From Verrucomicrobiota bacterium (GTDB lineage: Bacteria > Verrucomicrobiota > Verrucomicrobiia > Verrucomicrobiales > Verrucomicrobiaceae): DNA of 64,000 nt. Every line of letters starts with the position of its first letter. Within the stretch, counting starts at the first letter, position 1. Under the pieces are notes generated by a model. That model ran no database searches and had not been told where the DNA came from. It saw only the letters and a program-made list of their open reading frames with translations. The position numbers and the translations under genes were made by a program. Of the stretch, positions 56,467-64,000 are shown piece after piece. The DNA is taken from positions 92,566 through 156,565 of the forward strand of contig JAFLEI010000014.1 in the NCBI GenBank assembly GCA_017301975.1, read 5' to 3'.

Positions 56467-57543
56467 TCACTTCCCCTGCGACTTGAACCATTCCTCGATA
56501 GCGGGAATGTCGAAGATGCGGAAGCGTTTTTTGATGCGCTGTTCGAGCGCGAGCTGGGCGTGCTTGGCGACATCCAGGGAGGGATCTGCCTTGATGGCCT
56601 TGATGAGTTCCTCATTGGTCGCGGGCAGCGGACTGCCGAGGAGCAGAAAGCACACACGCACACGCACCTCCCAGGGCTGCTTGTAGTCGGCCAGGAGCTT
56701 GAGGAGGGCCTCCGGGGGAACATCTGCCTCATCGCGAATGCTGCTGTCTTTGAAGAGTTCGGCGACGGGGAGCCGGTAGCCGGGGTCTTCGCGCTGGAGG
56801 AGCTGAATGGCGCGAATGGCGCGGAGGTACTCGGCCTGCGCAGCGTCGTGCAGGTGTTCAAGCTGCGGATCGCGCATATACTCGACGAGCAGCTCGATGG
56901 GGCGGCGCATGCCGGTGGCGATGGCTTCGTCTGCATACTGGGTGAGGCGGTTGCGTTCTTTGAGCTTCAGGAACTCCTCCTGAGTCGGGGTGACCTGGGG
57001 CTTCATATCGGCCATGCGCGGGACGCCAGGCTGACCGGCCACGGGGCCGTTAGGAGAGGGCGCAAGCTCCGGAATCTTCAGAGTGGCGGAGATGTTTTCG
57101 AGGGATTCGCGGGTTTTCTGCTGCATGAGCAGTTGCTCGCGGCGCATGACGTCCACCTGTTTCTCCAAGGCGGCGATCTGCTCGGCGGATTTGGCAAGTT
57201 CGGCCCTGAGTGTCTCCTCAGACCCGGCAGGGGCGGCAGCGGTCGGGGTGCTGGCGGCAGCGGCGGCGGAAAGCCGGGGCCCGATCTTTGCCAGATAAAA
57301 CCACGTACCAATTCCGAGCAGCAGCAGGGCGATCAAGAACGAGGCACCCAGCGAGATCACCAGGTGCCGAGAGCTGAGGAGATTGGCCGAATGGGCCTCC
57401 TTCCCAGCGACGGCAGCGGATTTTGCTTTGGTGGCGGCGTCTGCTGGAGCCTGGTTGCAGCGGGCAAAGAGCAAAGCGGCCTCTGCTTCGGTGTCGTCGG
57501 CGTCGGAATCGAGGGATGAGGTGGGGGAAAGCGGGTCAGACAT
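56467..57543 (-). CDS. Single-pass membrane coiled-coil protein of unknown function
   Basis: 358 residues. An acidic, low-complexity cytoplasmic N-terminus (1-60), one TM segment (LVISLGASFLIALLLLGIGT), an Ala/Pro/Thr linker, a coiled coil (LRAELAKSAEQIAALEKQVD, about 110-150) and a helical C-terminal domain with HEAT-like character (LTQYADEAIATGMRRPIELL, EDPGYRLPVAELFKDSS). It is 65 bp upstream of the glgA-like gene and divergent from the exosortase. Confidence 0.8.
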   Translation of the reverse strand: MSDPLSPTSSLDSDADDTEAEAALLFARCNQAPADAATKAKSAAVAGKEAHSANLLSSRHLVISLGASFLIALLLLGIGTWFYLAKIGPRLSAAAAASTPTAAAPAGSEETLRAELAKSAEQIAALEKQVDVMRREQLLMQQKTRESLENISATLKIPELAPSPNGPVAGQPGVPRMADMKPQVTPTQEEFLKLKERNRLTQYADEAIATGMRRPIELLVEYMRDPQLEHLHDAAQAEYLRAIRAIQLLQREDPGYRLPVAELFKDSSIRDEADVPPEALLKLLADYKQPWEVRVRVCFLLLGSPLPATNEELIKAIKADPSLDVAKHAQLALEQRIKKRFRIFDIPAIEEWFKSQGK

Positions 57544-57627
57544 GAAGGGAGATGCGTCAGGGACGTTACGCGATGAAGGTTGCCAGAATCAACAAACAAG
57601 GCCAGCCTTTGTCCGTCAACCCGTGTC

Positions 57628-59436
57628 ATGGCAACAGAATCCACCCGGACGCCCAGTGTGTCCACCCTCACTCCATCCCCCAGGCCCTTCTTCGCGCAGC
57701 CTGAAATGCTGCGGAGGCTGGCTCTGTGGGGTCTGCCTGCGGTGCTGGTGCTGCTGTTTCTGGCATGGCCCTACCAGCAGTGGGACTATGACCGGCGTGA
57801 GAGCGTCCTGATCGGCTGGGTCCGCTGGGTGAGCAAACGTGCGGACTGGCAGTTCTGCCTGCTGGTGCCGCTGCTGGTGGGCTGGCTGGTGTGGCTGCGG
57901 CGTGAGGAGCTGTGCCGCCTGCCTTTGCAAGGCACCTGGAAGGGCCTGATCTCCCTGGTGCTGGGGCTGTTCGTGTACTGGGTGGGCTACAAGGCGAACA
58001 CCGGTTACCCGGGCTTTTTGGCGGTGCAGTTTGTCCTTTCCGGCTTCATTCTGCTCGTAGCGGGGACGGCGTGGATGCGCACGCTTTCCTTTGCCTGGCT
58101 GTTTTTGTTTTTCACCTGGCCGATGCAACCGCTGGAGGATTCGGTGGCCTCGCCACTGCGCCCGCGCACGGCGGCGATGGCGGCGGCGGCGCTGAACGCC
58201 GTGGGCGTGCCGGCGGTGAACGAGGGCTCGGCGTTGCAATCCGCCCCCGATGCCGAAAAGGGGCTGCAGATCGGTGATACTTTCAGCCTGGATGTGGATG
58301 CCAAGTGCAGCGGGATCAATTCACTCTTTGCTCTGATGATGATCTCGGCGCTTCTGGGCTACCTGGCGCTGAAGCGCCCGCGCTCCCGGCTGCTGCTGTT
58401 TGTGTGTGCGGTGCCGCTGGCGGTGGCAGGCAATGTGGTGCGGCTGCTGCTGCTGGTGGCGGGAACCAAACAATTTGGCGCGGACTTTGCGGTGGGCAGG
58501 CACATCGGCGACCATCAGGAAATGTCGCCCTACCACACGTTCGCGGGCTTTGCGGTCTTTGGCATCGCCCTGGCGGGGATGTTTGCACTGTGCTGGCTGC
58601 TGGAAGGACGTGAGATGAAGGCAAACCTGCGGCGGCATGGCAGGCCCTTGGCCGAGGGTGAGACCTGCGCCATTCCGGAGCCCCGCAGCACGCTGGCCCG
58701 GCTGCTGGCGGCCGTGGCGCTGCCCCTGCTGGTGCTGGGGATCTGCACCGTCACGGACATCGGCTTTCATGTGGCGGCACCGGGGGTGAAGCTCCGGCCG
58801 GATGACTCACGACTGCCCTACCTGCCACTGTCTCTGGGCGACTACCAGGGCCGTGAATATGACATGACGGCGGACGAGAAAAACCTGCTGGATGAAGGGG
58901 TGAGGCTGGCGCGCAATGTGTATGCTTCCGCCACGGGCAGGCAGATCATGACGACGGTGATCCTGAGCGGATTTGAAAAGCGCAGCCTGCACCGCCCGGA
59001 GGTGTGCCTGCCGAATCAGGGCTGGACGGTGACTGACCGCACGCAGATCCCGCTCCGCATGGCGGATGGGCGTGAGATCAACATCATGATGATGCGCATC
59101 TTCCGTGATGCGGAGCCCCAGCCGGGTGTGAAGGTCCGCACGCGGGCGATCAATTTCTACTGGTACATCGGCTCTGCCGGGACCACCTGCGCAGACCACT
59201 ACGAGCACGTCTTCCTCTCCTACTACGATGCGGTATTTCGCAACATTCAGCATCGCTGGGCGATGGCCTCCATCTACGTGCCGCTGCCGGAGCAGCGTGT
59301 GGGCCAGGAGGACCCGATGCAGGAGCTCAATGCGAAGGAGGATGCCTCCGAGTTTCTGGCCAAACTGGCCCCGACATTCATGCTGACCCAAGAGGAATGG
59401 CTCAGCGGCTCAAATCCTCCTGCGTCAGCACCTTGA
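57628..59436 (+). CDS. Exosortase fused to EpsI domain
   Basis: 602 residues from the ATG at 57628; a TTG at 57580 and an ATG at 57706 are alternatives. About ten TM segments form the exosortase, with the catalytic triad Cys227 ([14 protein letters not shown]), Arg272 ([11 protein letters not shown]) and His303 ([13 protein letters not shown]). The C-terminal 230 residues are an EpsI domain ([56 protein letters not shown]). Exosortases cleave and sort PEP-CTERM-type proteins, usually in bacteria with exopolysaccharide loci. No PEP-CTERM protein is encoded in this window. The last 35 bases overlap a convergent ACT-domain gene. Confidence 0.94.
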   Translation: MATESTRTPSVSTLTPSPRPFFAQPEMLRRLALWGLPAVLVLLFLAWPYQQWDYDRRESVLIGWVRWVSKRADWQFCLLVPLLVGWLVWLRREELCRLPLQGTWKGLISLVLGLFVYWVGYKANTGYPGFLAVQFVLSGFILLVAGTAWMRTLSFAWLFLFFTWPMQPLEDSVASPLRPRTAAMAAAALNAVGVPAVNEGSALQSAPDAEKGLQIGDTFSLDVDAKCSGINSLFALMMISALLGYLALKRPRSRLLLFVCAVPLAVAGNVVRLLLLVAGTKQFGADFAVGRHIGDHQEMSPYHTFAGFAVFGIALAGMFALCWLLEGREMKANLRRHGRPLAEGETCAIPEPRSTLARLLAAVALPLLVLGICTVTDIGFHVAAPGVKLRPDDSRLPYLPLSLGDYQGREYDMTADEKNLLDEGVRLARNVYASATGRQIMTTVILSGFEKRSLHRPEVCLPNQGWTVTDRTQIPLRMADGREINIMMMRIFRDAEPQPGVKVRTRAINFYWYIGSAGTTCADHYEHVFLSYYDAVFRNIQHRWAMASIYVPLPEQRVGQEDPMQELNAKEDASEFLAKLAPTFMLTQEEWLSGSNPPASAP

Positions 59437-59881
59437 AGCCGGAGGCGGTGAGCACCTCCGCCCCCACTTCGGGAGAGTCGAGGTGGAGCACGAAAACGGG
59501 ATTCTGGGCCGGGCGGACAAAGAGGGCGTAGGTGAAGTCGATGTTGATCTCCGCGGAGAGCAGCGCGGAAAGCGCATGCACGAGGGAGTGCTCCGTCTCG
59601 CGCAGTTCGACGACCGTGACGGGGAAGACCACGTGGGGGATGCCTTTTTCAATGAAGAGCATCTCAGTGGTTTCAGGATCGCTGGGGATGAGCCGGACAA
59701 GCGCAAGCTCGGTGGTATCCTGCAACGAGAGACCCAGCACTTCGATGCGGTGCTCCGTGAGCAGCTTGACCAAGGACATCAGGGCGCCGACGCGATTGTG
59801 CAGGAACACGGACAACTGCCGCACAGGGGTGCCTGCCGGGGTGCCGGTCTCGGATTGAGGCTGGGGCTTGGAGGTGATCAT
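59402..59881 (-). CDS. ACT-domain protein
   Basis: 159 residues with two ACT-like units: [39 protein letters not shown] and then [41 protein letters not shown] domains bind amino acids or other small molecules. No catalytic domain is attached. It is the last gene of a leftward PBP2-DUF6941-ACT block (6-nt gap from DUF6941), and overlaps the exosortase gene tail to tail. Confidence 0.88.
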   Translation of the reverse strand: MITSKPQPQSETGTPAGTPVRQLSVFLHNRVGALMSLVKLLTEHRIEVLGLSLQDTTELALVRLIPSDPETTEMLFIEKGIPHVVFPVTVVELRETEHSLVHALSALLSAEINIDFTYALFVRPAQNPVFVLHLDSPEVGAEVLTASGFKVLTQEDLSR

Positions 59882-59887
59882 GGGCGG

Positions 59888-60313
59888 CTAGCCTGCGGGG
59901 CCGGTGGCGGAGCGGCGCTCGTCAAACAAGGTCACACGTAGCGGAATGCTTGCCAAGGTGTCGTCTTGATGCTGCACCAGCCAGCGGTACATGCCCTGGC
60001 GCTCGAACTTCAAGCGCTGGAGGGTGTACACGATGTTGCGGGACACAAAGGGGATGAAGGACGAGGGGAAGGTCACGTCCAGCTGCGCGGGCATGGGTGG
60101 CAGGCATTCCTTGCCGTCGGGATCCACGCAGCGGATCACAAATTCGTGCTTGCCGGCGTCCTCTGCCTGGAAAACCGCCCGAACCGCGATGGAGCACTGG
60201 GGATGCACCACGGGAAAGGTCTGCGCGCAGAGCGTGTCAAAGGCGCCCTGGATGCAGAGCTTGCCCTGGTAGTCTGCCGCAAAATCACAGACGATGGCGA
60301 GTTGGATGTTCAT
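59888..60313 (-). CDS. DUF6941 family protein
   Basis: 141 residues. MNIQLAIVCDFAADYQGKLC, IQGAFDTLCAQTFPVVHPQC and the SIPLRVTL ending match the DUF6941 pattern of small beta-sandwich proteins. Function unknown; no signal peptide. It lies 17 nt downstream of the PBP2 gene and 6 nt upstream of the ACT gene, so it is probably in the same transcript. Confidence 0.8.
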   Translation of the reverse strand: MNIQLAIVCDFAADYQGKLCIQGAFDTLCAQTFPVVHPQCSIAVRAVFQAEDAGKHEFVIRCVDPDGKECLPPMPAQLDVTFPSSFIPFVSRNIVYTLQRLKFERQGMYRWLVQHQDDTLASIPLRVTLFDERRSATGPAG

Positions 60314-60330
60314 CGTGCAGATGGAGGGGA

Positions 60331-62436
60331 TTAGCGGCCAAAGAGCCGTTTGAAAAAGCCGCCGATGCCTTTGGCAGGCGGGGGAGGTGGCGGCGGCTGT
60401 GCCGGCTTGACAGCCGGCGTTCCCGAGGATTTTTCGCCACCGCCGGAAGACTCCTCGACCATTGAGGCCTTGGGCACTTCCTTCATGGCCTGCAGCATGG
60501 GGTCATCTGCCGGGGCTTTTTCAAAGATGTTGGTGAAGACCTCGTTCACGATGGGAGCAGCTTTTTGACCACCGCTGATGGTTTCCCCGGGCTCGCCCTC
60601 ATAAATGACGGCGAAGGCAAACATGGGCTTGCCCGCAGGCAGAAAGCCGGTGAACCACGCGAGGTTCTGATCTTTGCTGATGCGCCATTGGGCCGTGCCG
60701 GTCTTCCCCGCGATCTCGGCCTGCTTGATGGCCGCCGCATGCCCGGTGCCTCCGCTGCCATTGACCACGGCCACCATGCCGCTGATGACCGTCTGCCGAT
60801 CCTCGGGCTTGAGGTCGATGCGCCGGCGGTCCTTGGGCTCGTAGGCCATCACCACGCGGTCGCTCAGGTCCTGGACCTGCAGCACCAGCCGCGGCTGCGG
60901 GATGCGTGCACCGTCCCCGAGACCCGCCATGCACTGGCAGACCTGCAGCGGCGTGGCCAGCACCATCCCCTGGCCGATGGCGATGTTGGCCAGATCTCCC
61001 GGCAGCATCTTGTGACCGCGATGCTGGAGGAGATAGCTGTTCGTGGGCACAAACCCCTCCCCTTCCGCCTTGAGTGGAATGCCGGTGCGCTCGCCAAAAC
61101 CGAGGCGCAGGGCCATGTTGGTGATGTAGTCCGCGCCCGACTCCAGCGCGGCACGGTAGAACCAGGTGTTGCAGGAGCGCTTGATGGCGCTGACCACGTT
61201 CATGGAGCCCTCCCCCTCCTTGTTCCAGTTCTTGAACACGCGATCACCGATCTCCAGGGCATTCGGGCAGTCAAACATCGTCTTGGCGTCCACTTTGCCG
61301 CTGTCCAGGGCCCCCAGCGCGGTGACAATTTTGAAGGTGGAGGCGGGCGGGTATTCGCCTCGGAAGGAGCGCGGGTAGAGCGGGAGGTGCGGATCCTTCG
61401 TCAGCTCGTCGTAGCGTTTCTGGCGGATGCCGGGCACGAATTCATTGAGGTCGAATCCCGGGTTGGAGGCCATGGCGAGGATGTCGCCATTGGTGACATC
61501 CATGATGACCATCGCACCGCCCGTGGTGTGCTTTTTGAGGGCATTTTCGGCGTACTTTTGAAAGTTGTAGTCGATGGAGAGCACCACATTGTGCCCGGGG
61601 CTGGGGGCGCGGCGCACATCCTCGGAGAGGCGCTTGCCATCGGGACTGAAGAGGACGTTCACGATACCTGGCTGGCCTTTGAGATCGCTGTCGAAAGCGG
61701 TTTCGATGCCCTCACGGCCCTCCATTTCCTCAAACACCGGGTCGCCATCCACAATAGGCCCCGTGGGCAGCGGGCGTGTCTTGCCGGTGTAGCCGATGAT
61801 GTGGCAGGCGGTGCCCCCCTGAGGGTAATGCCGCAGGTAAGCTCCTTGGATGACGAGACTGCCCCCCAGCAGCGGCTTGAGCTTTTCCTCCATGTCCGGC
61901 GTGATCTCCACATTGAGACCTTCTTCCACGGAAAAGACCAGAGGCAGCCAGCGGCGGTGCTTGTAGTGCAACAGCACGCGCTCATCTGAAAGCGACCATG
62001 TCTTGCCCAGCGCTGCGTTCACCTTGTCGATGGTGCTGCGTGCAAAGGCGGTGACCTGCGCATCGCTGGCGCGATCCATGTAGGGCATCACCAGGGCGAG
62101 GTAATTGGCGGTGCGGTTTTGGGCAAAGGGGATGCCATGGCGGTCCACGATCTGTCCGCGTGGTGCGGGCACGCTCAACGTCAGCGCACGCGCTTCCTTC
62201 TGCGTGGCCCATGAAGCATTGAGATCCTGCTTTTCCGGCGCGGCAGGCTTTGCTTTTTTCGACTCGTCTTCGACAGACTCCACCGGCTGCGCCTTCAGCA
62301 CCACCTGGGCCTGCACCTGCGGACAAAGCACAGCCAGCATCCCAAAACCCACTGCCAGAAACCGGCTGAGCAGGAACGACGAGGTCAGATCATACGAAAA
62401 AAGCATGGGAATAAGAACAAGCGCCAGCGACGGCAT
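60331..62436 (-). CDS. Penicillin-binding protein 2-like class B transpeptidase
   Basis: About 701 residues from the ATG at 62436; 62406 is an alternative and the open frame to 62610 is not protein-like. A signal-anchor (FLLSRFLAVGFGMLAVLCPQ) precedes the PBP dimer domain (LSVPAPRGQIVDRHGIPFAQ, YLRHYPQGGTACHIIGYTG) and transpeptidase domain with the serine motif PPASTFKIV, SCN (IKRSCNTWFYRAAL) and KTGTAQ. It cross-links peptidoglycan during elongation. The end is a Pro-rich tail with a basic GFFKRLFGR. mreBCD and rodA, the usual neighbours, are absent. Confidence 0.93.
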   Translation of the reverse strand: MPSLALVLIPMLFSYDLTSSFLLSRFLAVGFGMLAVLCPQVQAQVVLKAQPVESVEDESKKAKPAAPEKQDLNASWATQKEARALTLSVPAPRGQIVDRHGIPFAQNRTANYLALVMPYMDRASDAQVTAFARSTIDKVNAALGKTWSLSDERVLLHYKHRRWLPLVFSVEEGLNVEITPDMEEKLKPLLGGSLVIQGAYLRHYPQGGTACHIIGYTGKTRPLPTGPIVDGDPVFEEMEGREGIETAFDSDLKGQPGIVNVLFSPDGKRLSEDVRRAPSPGHNVVLSIDYNFQKYAENALKKHTTGGAMVIMDVTNGDILAMASNPGFDLNEFVPGIRQKRYDELTKDPHLPLYPRSFRGEYPPASTFKIVTALGALDSGKVDAKTMFDCPNALEIGDRVFKNWNKEGEGSMNVVSAIKRSCNTWFYRAALESGADYITNMALRLGFGERTGIPLKAEGEGFVPTNSYLLQHRGHKMLPGDLANIAIGQGMVLATPLQVCQCMAGLGDGARIPQPRLVLQVQDLSDRVVMAYEPKDRRRIDLKPEDRQTVISGMVAVVNGSGGTGHAAAIKQAEIAGKTGTAQWRISKDQNLAWFTGFLPAGKPMFAFAVIYEGEPGETISGGQKAAPIVNEVFTNIFEKAPADDPMLQAMKEVPKASMVEESSGGGEKSSGTPAVKPAQPPPPPPPAKGIGGFFKRLFGR

Positions 62437-62766
62437 ATGACCGCCAGGAGCAGGGCGGAACATGCGGCTACGCATGCACGGCGTCAAGCCAGAGGTCAGG
62501 GGCGGGTTATCTTCCTCGGGAAAGGAGGCACCTGCCTTGCAGAACTGCCTGGGCCTGACAGGGCGGAGGTTGACCCGAAGTCGTGCTTGGATGGGTCCGG
62601 CCACGGTCAATCCGGCGATTTATTCAGGAAATACGAAACAAAGATCAAAAGATCACCCTCTTTTGAACTTTTCTTTAATAATGCGATCAAAGGCTCCACC
62701 AAATCACCCTTGATTCATTTCTCAAAAATGGGTCCCAACTCCAATTTCAACCCCTTCACAACCACC

Positions 62767-63120
62767 ATGAAACGTCACATCGTGCTTTCTGCTCTTACCG
62801 GTCTGGTCGCCTGCCTCTCTTCCTGCGCCTATCCTCCTCGCATCAATTGGGTCAGCACCGGGCAGGTCATTCCTTCCTCCCCGAGCGTCCACGGCCCGCT
62901 CTACGCGATCAATGGGGTCGCCCTGCAGCAGTACAGTCCGAAACTGTACACCCCTTTCAAATACGATCACCGCAGCATGGCCGACAACACCTTCTATCAA
63001 GCCCAGGCAGCGCGGCATCCTTTCAACCGAGGCTCCGTGTTTGTGGGCCCCCTGACGCTGCAAGCCTCCGCAGACCCTTACCCCGGCTACGAAGTCCGCC
63101 GGGCCGAAAGCGCGGAGTAA
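62767..63120 (+). CDS. Small lipoprotein of unknown function
   Basis: 117 residues from the ATG at 62767. The signal peptide MKRHIVLSALTGLVACLSSC ends in the lipobox LSSC, so it is probably lipidated. The mature part is rich in Pro, Tyr and Ser (CAYPPRINWVSTGQVIPSSP) with no known domain. It starts about 330 bases from, and divergent to, the PBP2 gene. Confidence 0.8.
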   Translation: MKRHIVLSALTGLVACLSSCAYPPRINWVSTGQVIPSSPSVHGPLYAINGVALQQYSPKLYTPFKYDHRSMADNTFYQAQAARHPFNRGSVFVGPLTLQASADPYPGYEVRRAESAE

Positions 63121-63282
63121 AAGAGTTTCCAGGCCAGCTTGATTTGGTGGGTCGGGCTGAACGCAGTTTGAAGATAGATCATCTATCGCAAATACGGGCC
63201 GCGAAGCCAGTCCCAACGCGGGGGCTGCAGGCAGGACTGATCGAGAGGGGCTTGGTCAATAACCTGCGGCAGCGGCCCGCGG

Positions 63283-63375
63283 GTCGAGCCTTTGCGGTCT
63301 GAGGAGCGGTGTTCCTATGCAACCTCCTCGACCCCGGAGATTTGGACCATGGCTACAGGGTTCCCTGCCCACCCA
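63283..63375 (+). repeat. Left copy of an imperfect inverted duplication
   Basis: Shares words in order with the reverse complement of 63781-63857: GTCG, CTTTGC, AGGAGC, GCAAC/GCGAC, GACCC, GGACC, ACAG and finally the 16-bp exact block GGTTCCCTGCCCACCC (63359-63374). The order is conserved with small gaps, so homology is likely. Confidence 0.55.
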
Positions 63376-63780
63376 GCCGCACGCGGTGAGGTGAAAAGCC
63401 GGGGCAAGGGTGCTGGAAATTTTTTTGTCCGGCGTGGTCTGTAGCAGGGAGCCCGGGCGAATCCTTCCCGCCCGCATAGAGGCCAACCAGATCTGAATAG
63501 GTCGTGATGCAGTTTTTGAGCTGCCGAAGCTGGCCTGACGCAGAGAACCGACCCGTTAAATTTTGTAGCTAAGACGCTCAGGGCGCGGCGATCCGGACAC
63601 CCTCAAAGCTCCTTTCATCTTCCCGGGGCAGATGGTCAAAGGCCCCTGCGAAATCTGTGCTGCAAGGAGAGGACGCTGTCAGATACGGGGAAAGCACAGC
63701 GTCAGCAAACGATGCTGAGACGAGGATTCTAGCGACGCGCGCAGCGCATCCCCATCATCCAGCTTAGCGGGTGCCGCGGG

Positions 63781-63857
63781 AGGGTGGGCAGGGAACCGCT
63801 GTGCGGGTCCGTCATTTCGGGTCTATGGTGTCGCGGGCTCCTGCAAAGATGCGACGG
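63781..63857 (-). repeat. Right copy of an imperfect inverted duplication
   Basis: Inverted relative to the copy at 63283, with the exact 16-bp block at 63782-63797. The 405 bases between the copies hold no ORF. It could be the terminal repeat of a MITE-like element or a duplicated structured RNA. Confidence 0.55.
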
Positions 63858-64000
63858 CCTTGGCCTGTGGAAGGGCATGCAGGAGACGGCGTGTCTGGCA
63901 CACTTTTTTTTCGGTGTGCCCCCGTGTCACCGCGAGAGCATCGATGCCATGGGCTTCTCGGCCCGTGCTGGATTTTGTGGCCGACGCGCGGGCACACAAA

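Larger units (their letters stand above)
63121..64000. other. Non-coding right end
   Basis: 880 bases with no credible coding frame on either strand. It contains the imperfect inverted duplication at 63283-63375 / 63781-63857, a T7 run at about 63420 and a GTGTGCC hairpin with a T8 loop at 63898-63921. Known RNA genes (tmRNA, RNase P, SRP RNA, 6S) were looked for by their conserved words and not found. Confidence 0.45.

Noticed and set aside
62437..62766. N-terminal extension of the small lipoprotein frame
   Set aside because: The signal peptide with lipobox begins at 62767; upstream residues overlap the divergent PBP2 5' end.
63705..63770. tmRNA tag-like reading frame starting GCAAACGAT
   Set aside because: No tmRNA 5' or 3' tRNA-like ends nearby and the frame does not end in the usual LAA-type tag.
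63898..63921. GGCACAC / GTGTGCC hairpin with a T8 loop as a terminator
   Set aside because: The T-run is in the loop, not after the stem, and no gene runs into it.

Overview
The window looks like chromosomal DNA of a GC-rich member of the Planctomycetota-Verrucomicrobiota group, most likely a Verrucomicrobiaceae-type bacterium. This is inferred from gene content: three PSCyt1-PSCyt2-PSD1 (DUF1549/DUF1553) proteins, two DUF1501 proteins, a PVC-type heme-binding/dehydrogenase protein, PQQ-like beta-propellers, an exosortase fused to EpsI, and few clear Shine-Dalgarno sites. No rRNA, CRISPR array, prophage or intact insertion sequence was seen.

Layout. 1-2.5 kb: the 5' part of a PSD1 gene translationally coupled to a GntR/FCD regulator with a 16-bp palindromic operator candidate, then a tRNA-Thr. 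2.6-5 kb: a SpoU methyltransferase and a flavoprotein disulfide reductase. 5-15.3 kb: two PSD1-DUF1501 gene pairs separated by an opposing AraC regulator; the second PSD1 carries a LamG-like insertion. 15.3-16.6 kb: hisB-hisH. 16.6-23.1 kb: a leftward block with a membrane protein and the conserved phoH-pgpH-ybeY cluster, preceded by two secreted proteins. 23.5-29.9 kb: a four-gene ATGA-coupled signalling operon (CHASE3 hybrid kinase, CheR, CheB, REC-kinase-REC). 30-36 kb: a zinc-ribbon membrane protease, a HemW-like radical SAM protein overlapping a chorismate-lyase-like gene, and a Ser/Thr kinase fused to PEGA and SUMF domains. 36-39.4 kb: an ArnT-like transferase, a PIG-L deacetylase and a DPM-like GT2, together resembling a polyprenyl-phosphate-hexosamine pathway. 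39.5-43.5 kb: two secreted PQQ-like propellers ending in a good terminator. 43.5-48.2 kb: a small unknown gene, a decayed IS1380-type transposase, a heme-binding dehydrogenase-like protein and a glycoside-hydrolase-like protein. 48.2-52.5 kb: a large multi-PAS hybrid kinase. 52.8-55.1 kb: a cluster of poorly conserved small genes of visibly lower GC. 55.2-63.1 kb: glycogen-synthase-like GT, a membrane coiled-coil protein, exosortase-EpsI, a PBP2-DUF6941-ACT operon and a small lipoprotein. 63.1-64 kb: no gene, but an imperfect inverted duplication.

Recurring themes are envelope and periplasmic biology (secreted heme/PQQ proteins, exosortase, PBP2, glycosyl transfer), dense translational coupling by 1-4 nt overlaps, and short palindromic repeats lying immediately after stop codons. 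The best candidates for undescribed biology are the HemW-like/chorismate-lyase-like pair, the PSD1-DUF1501 pairs, the kinase-PEGA-SUMF fusion without the catalytic SUMF cysteines, and the palindromic repeat family.
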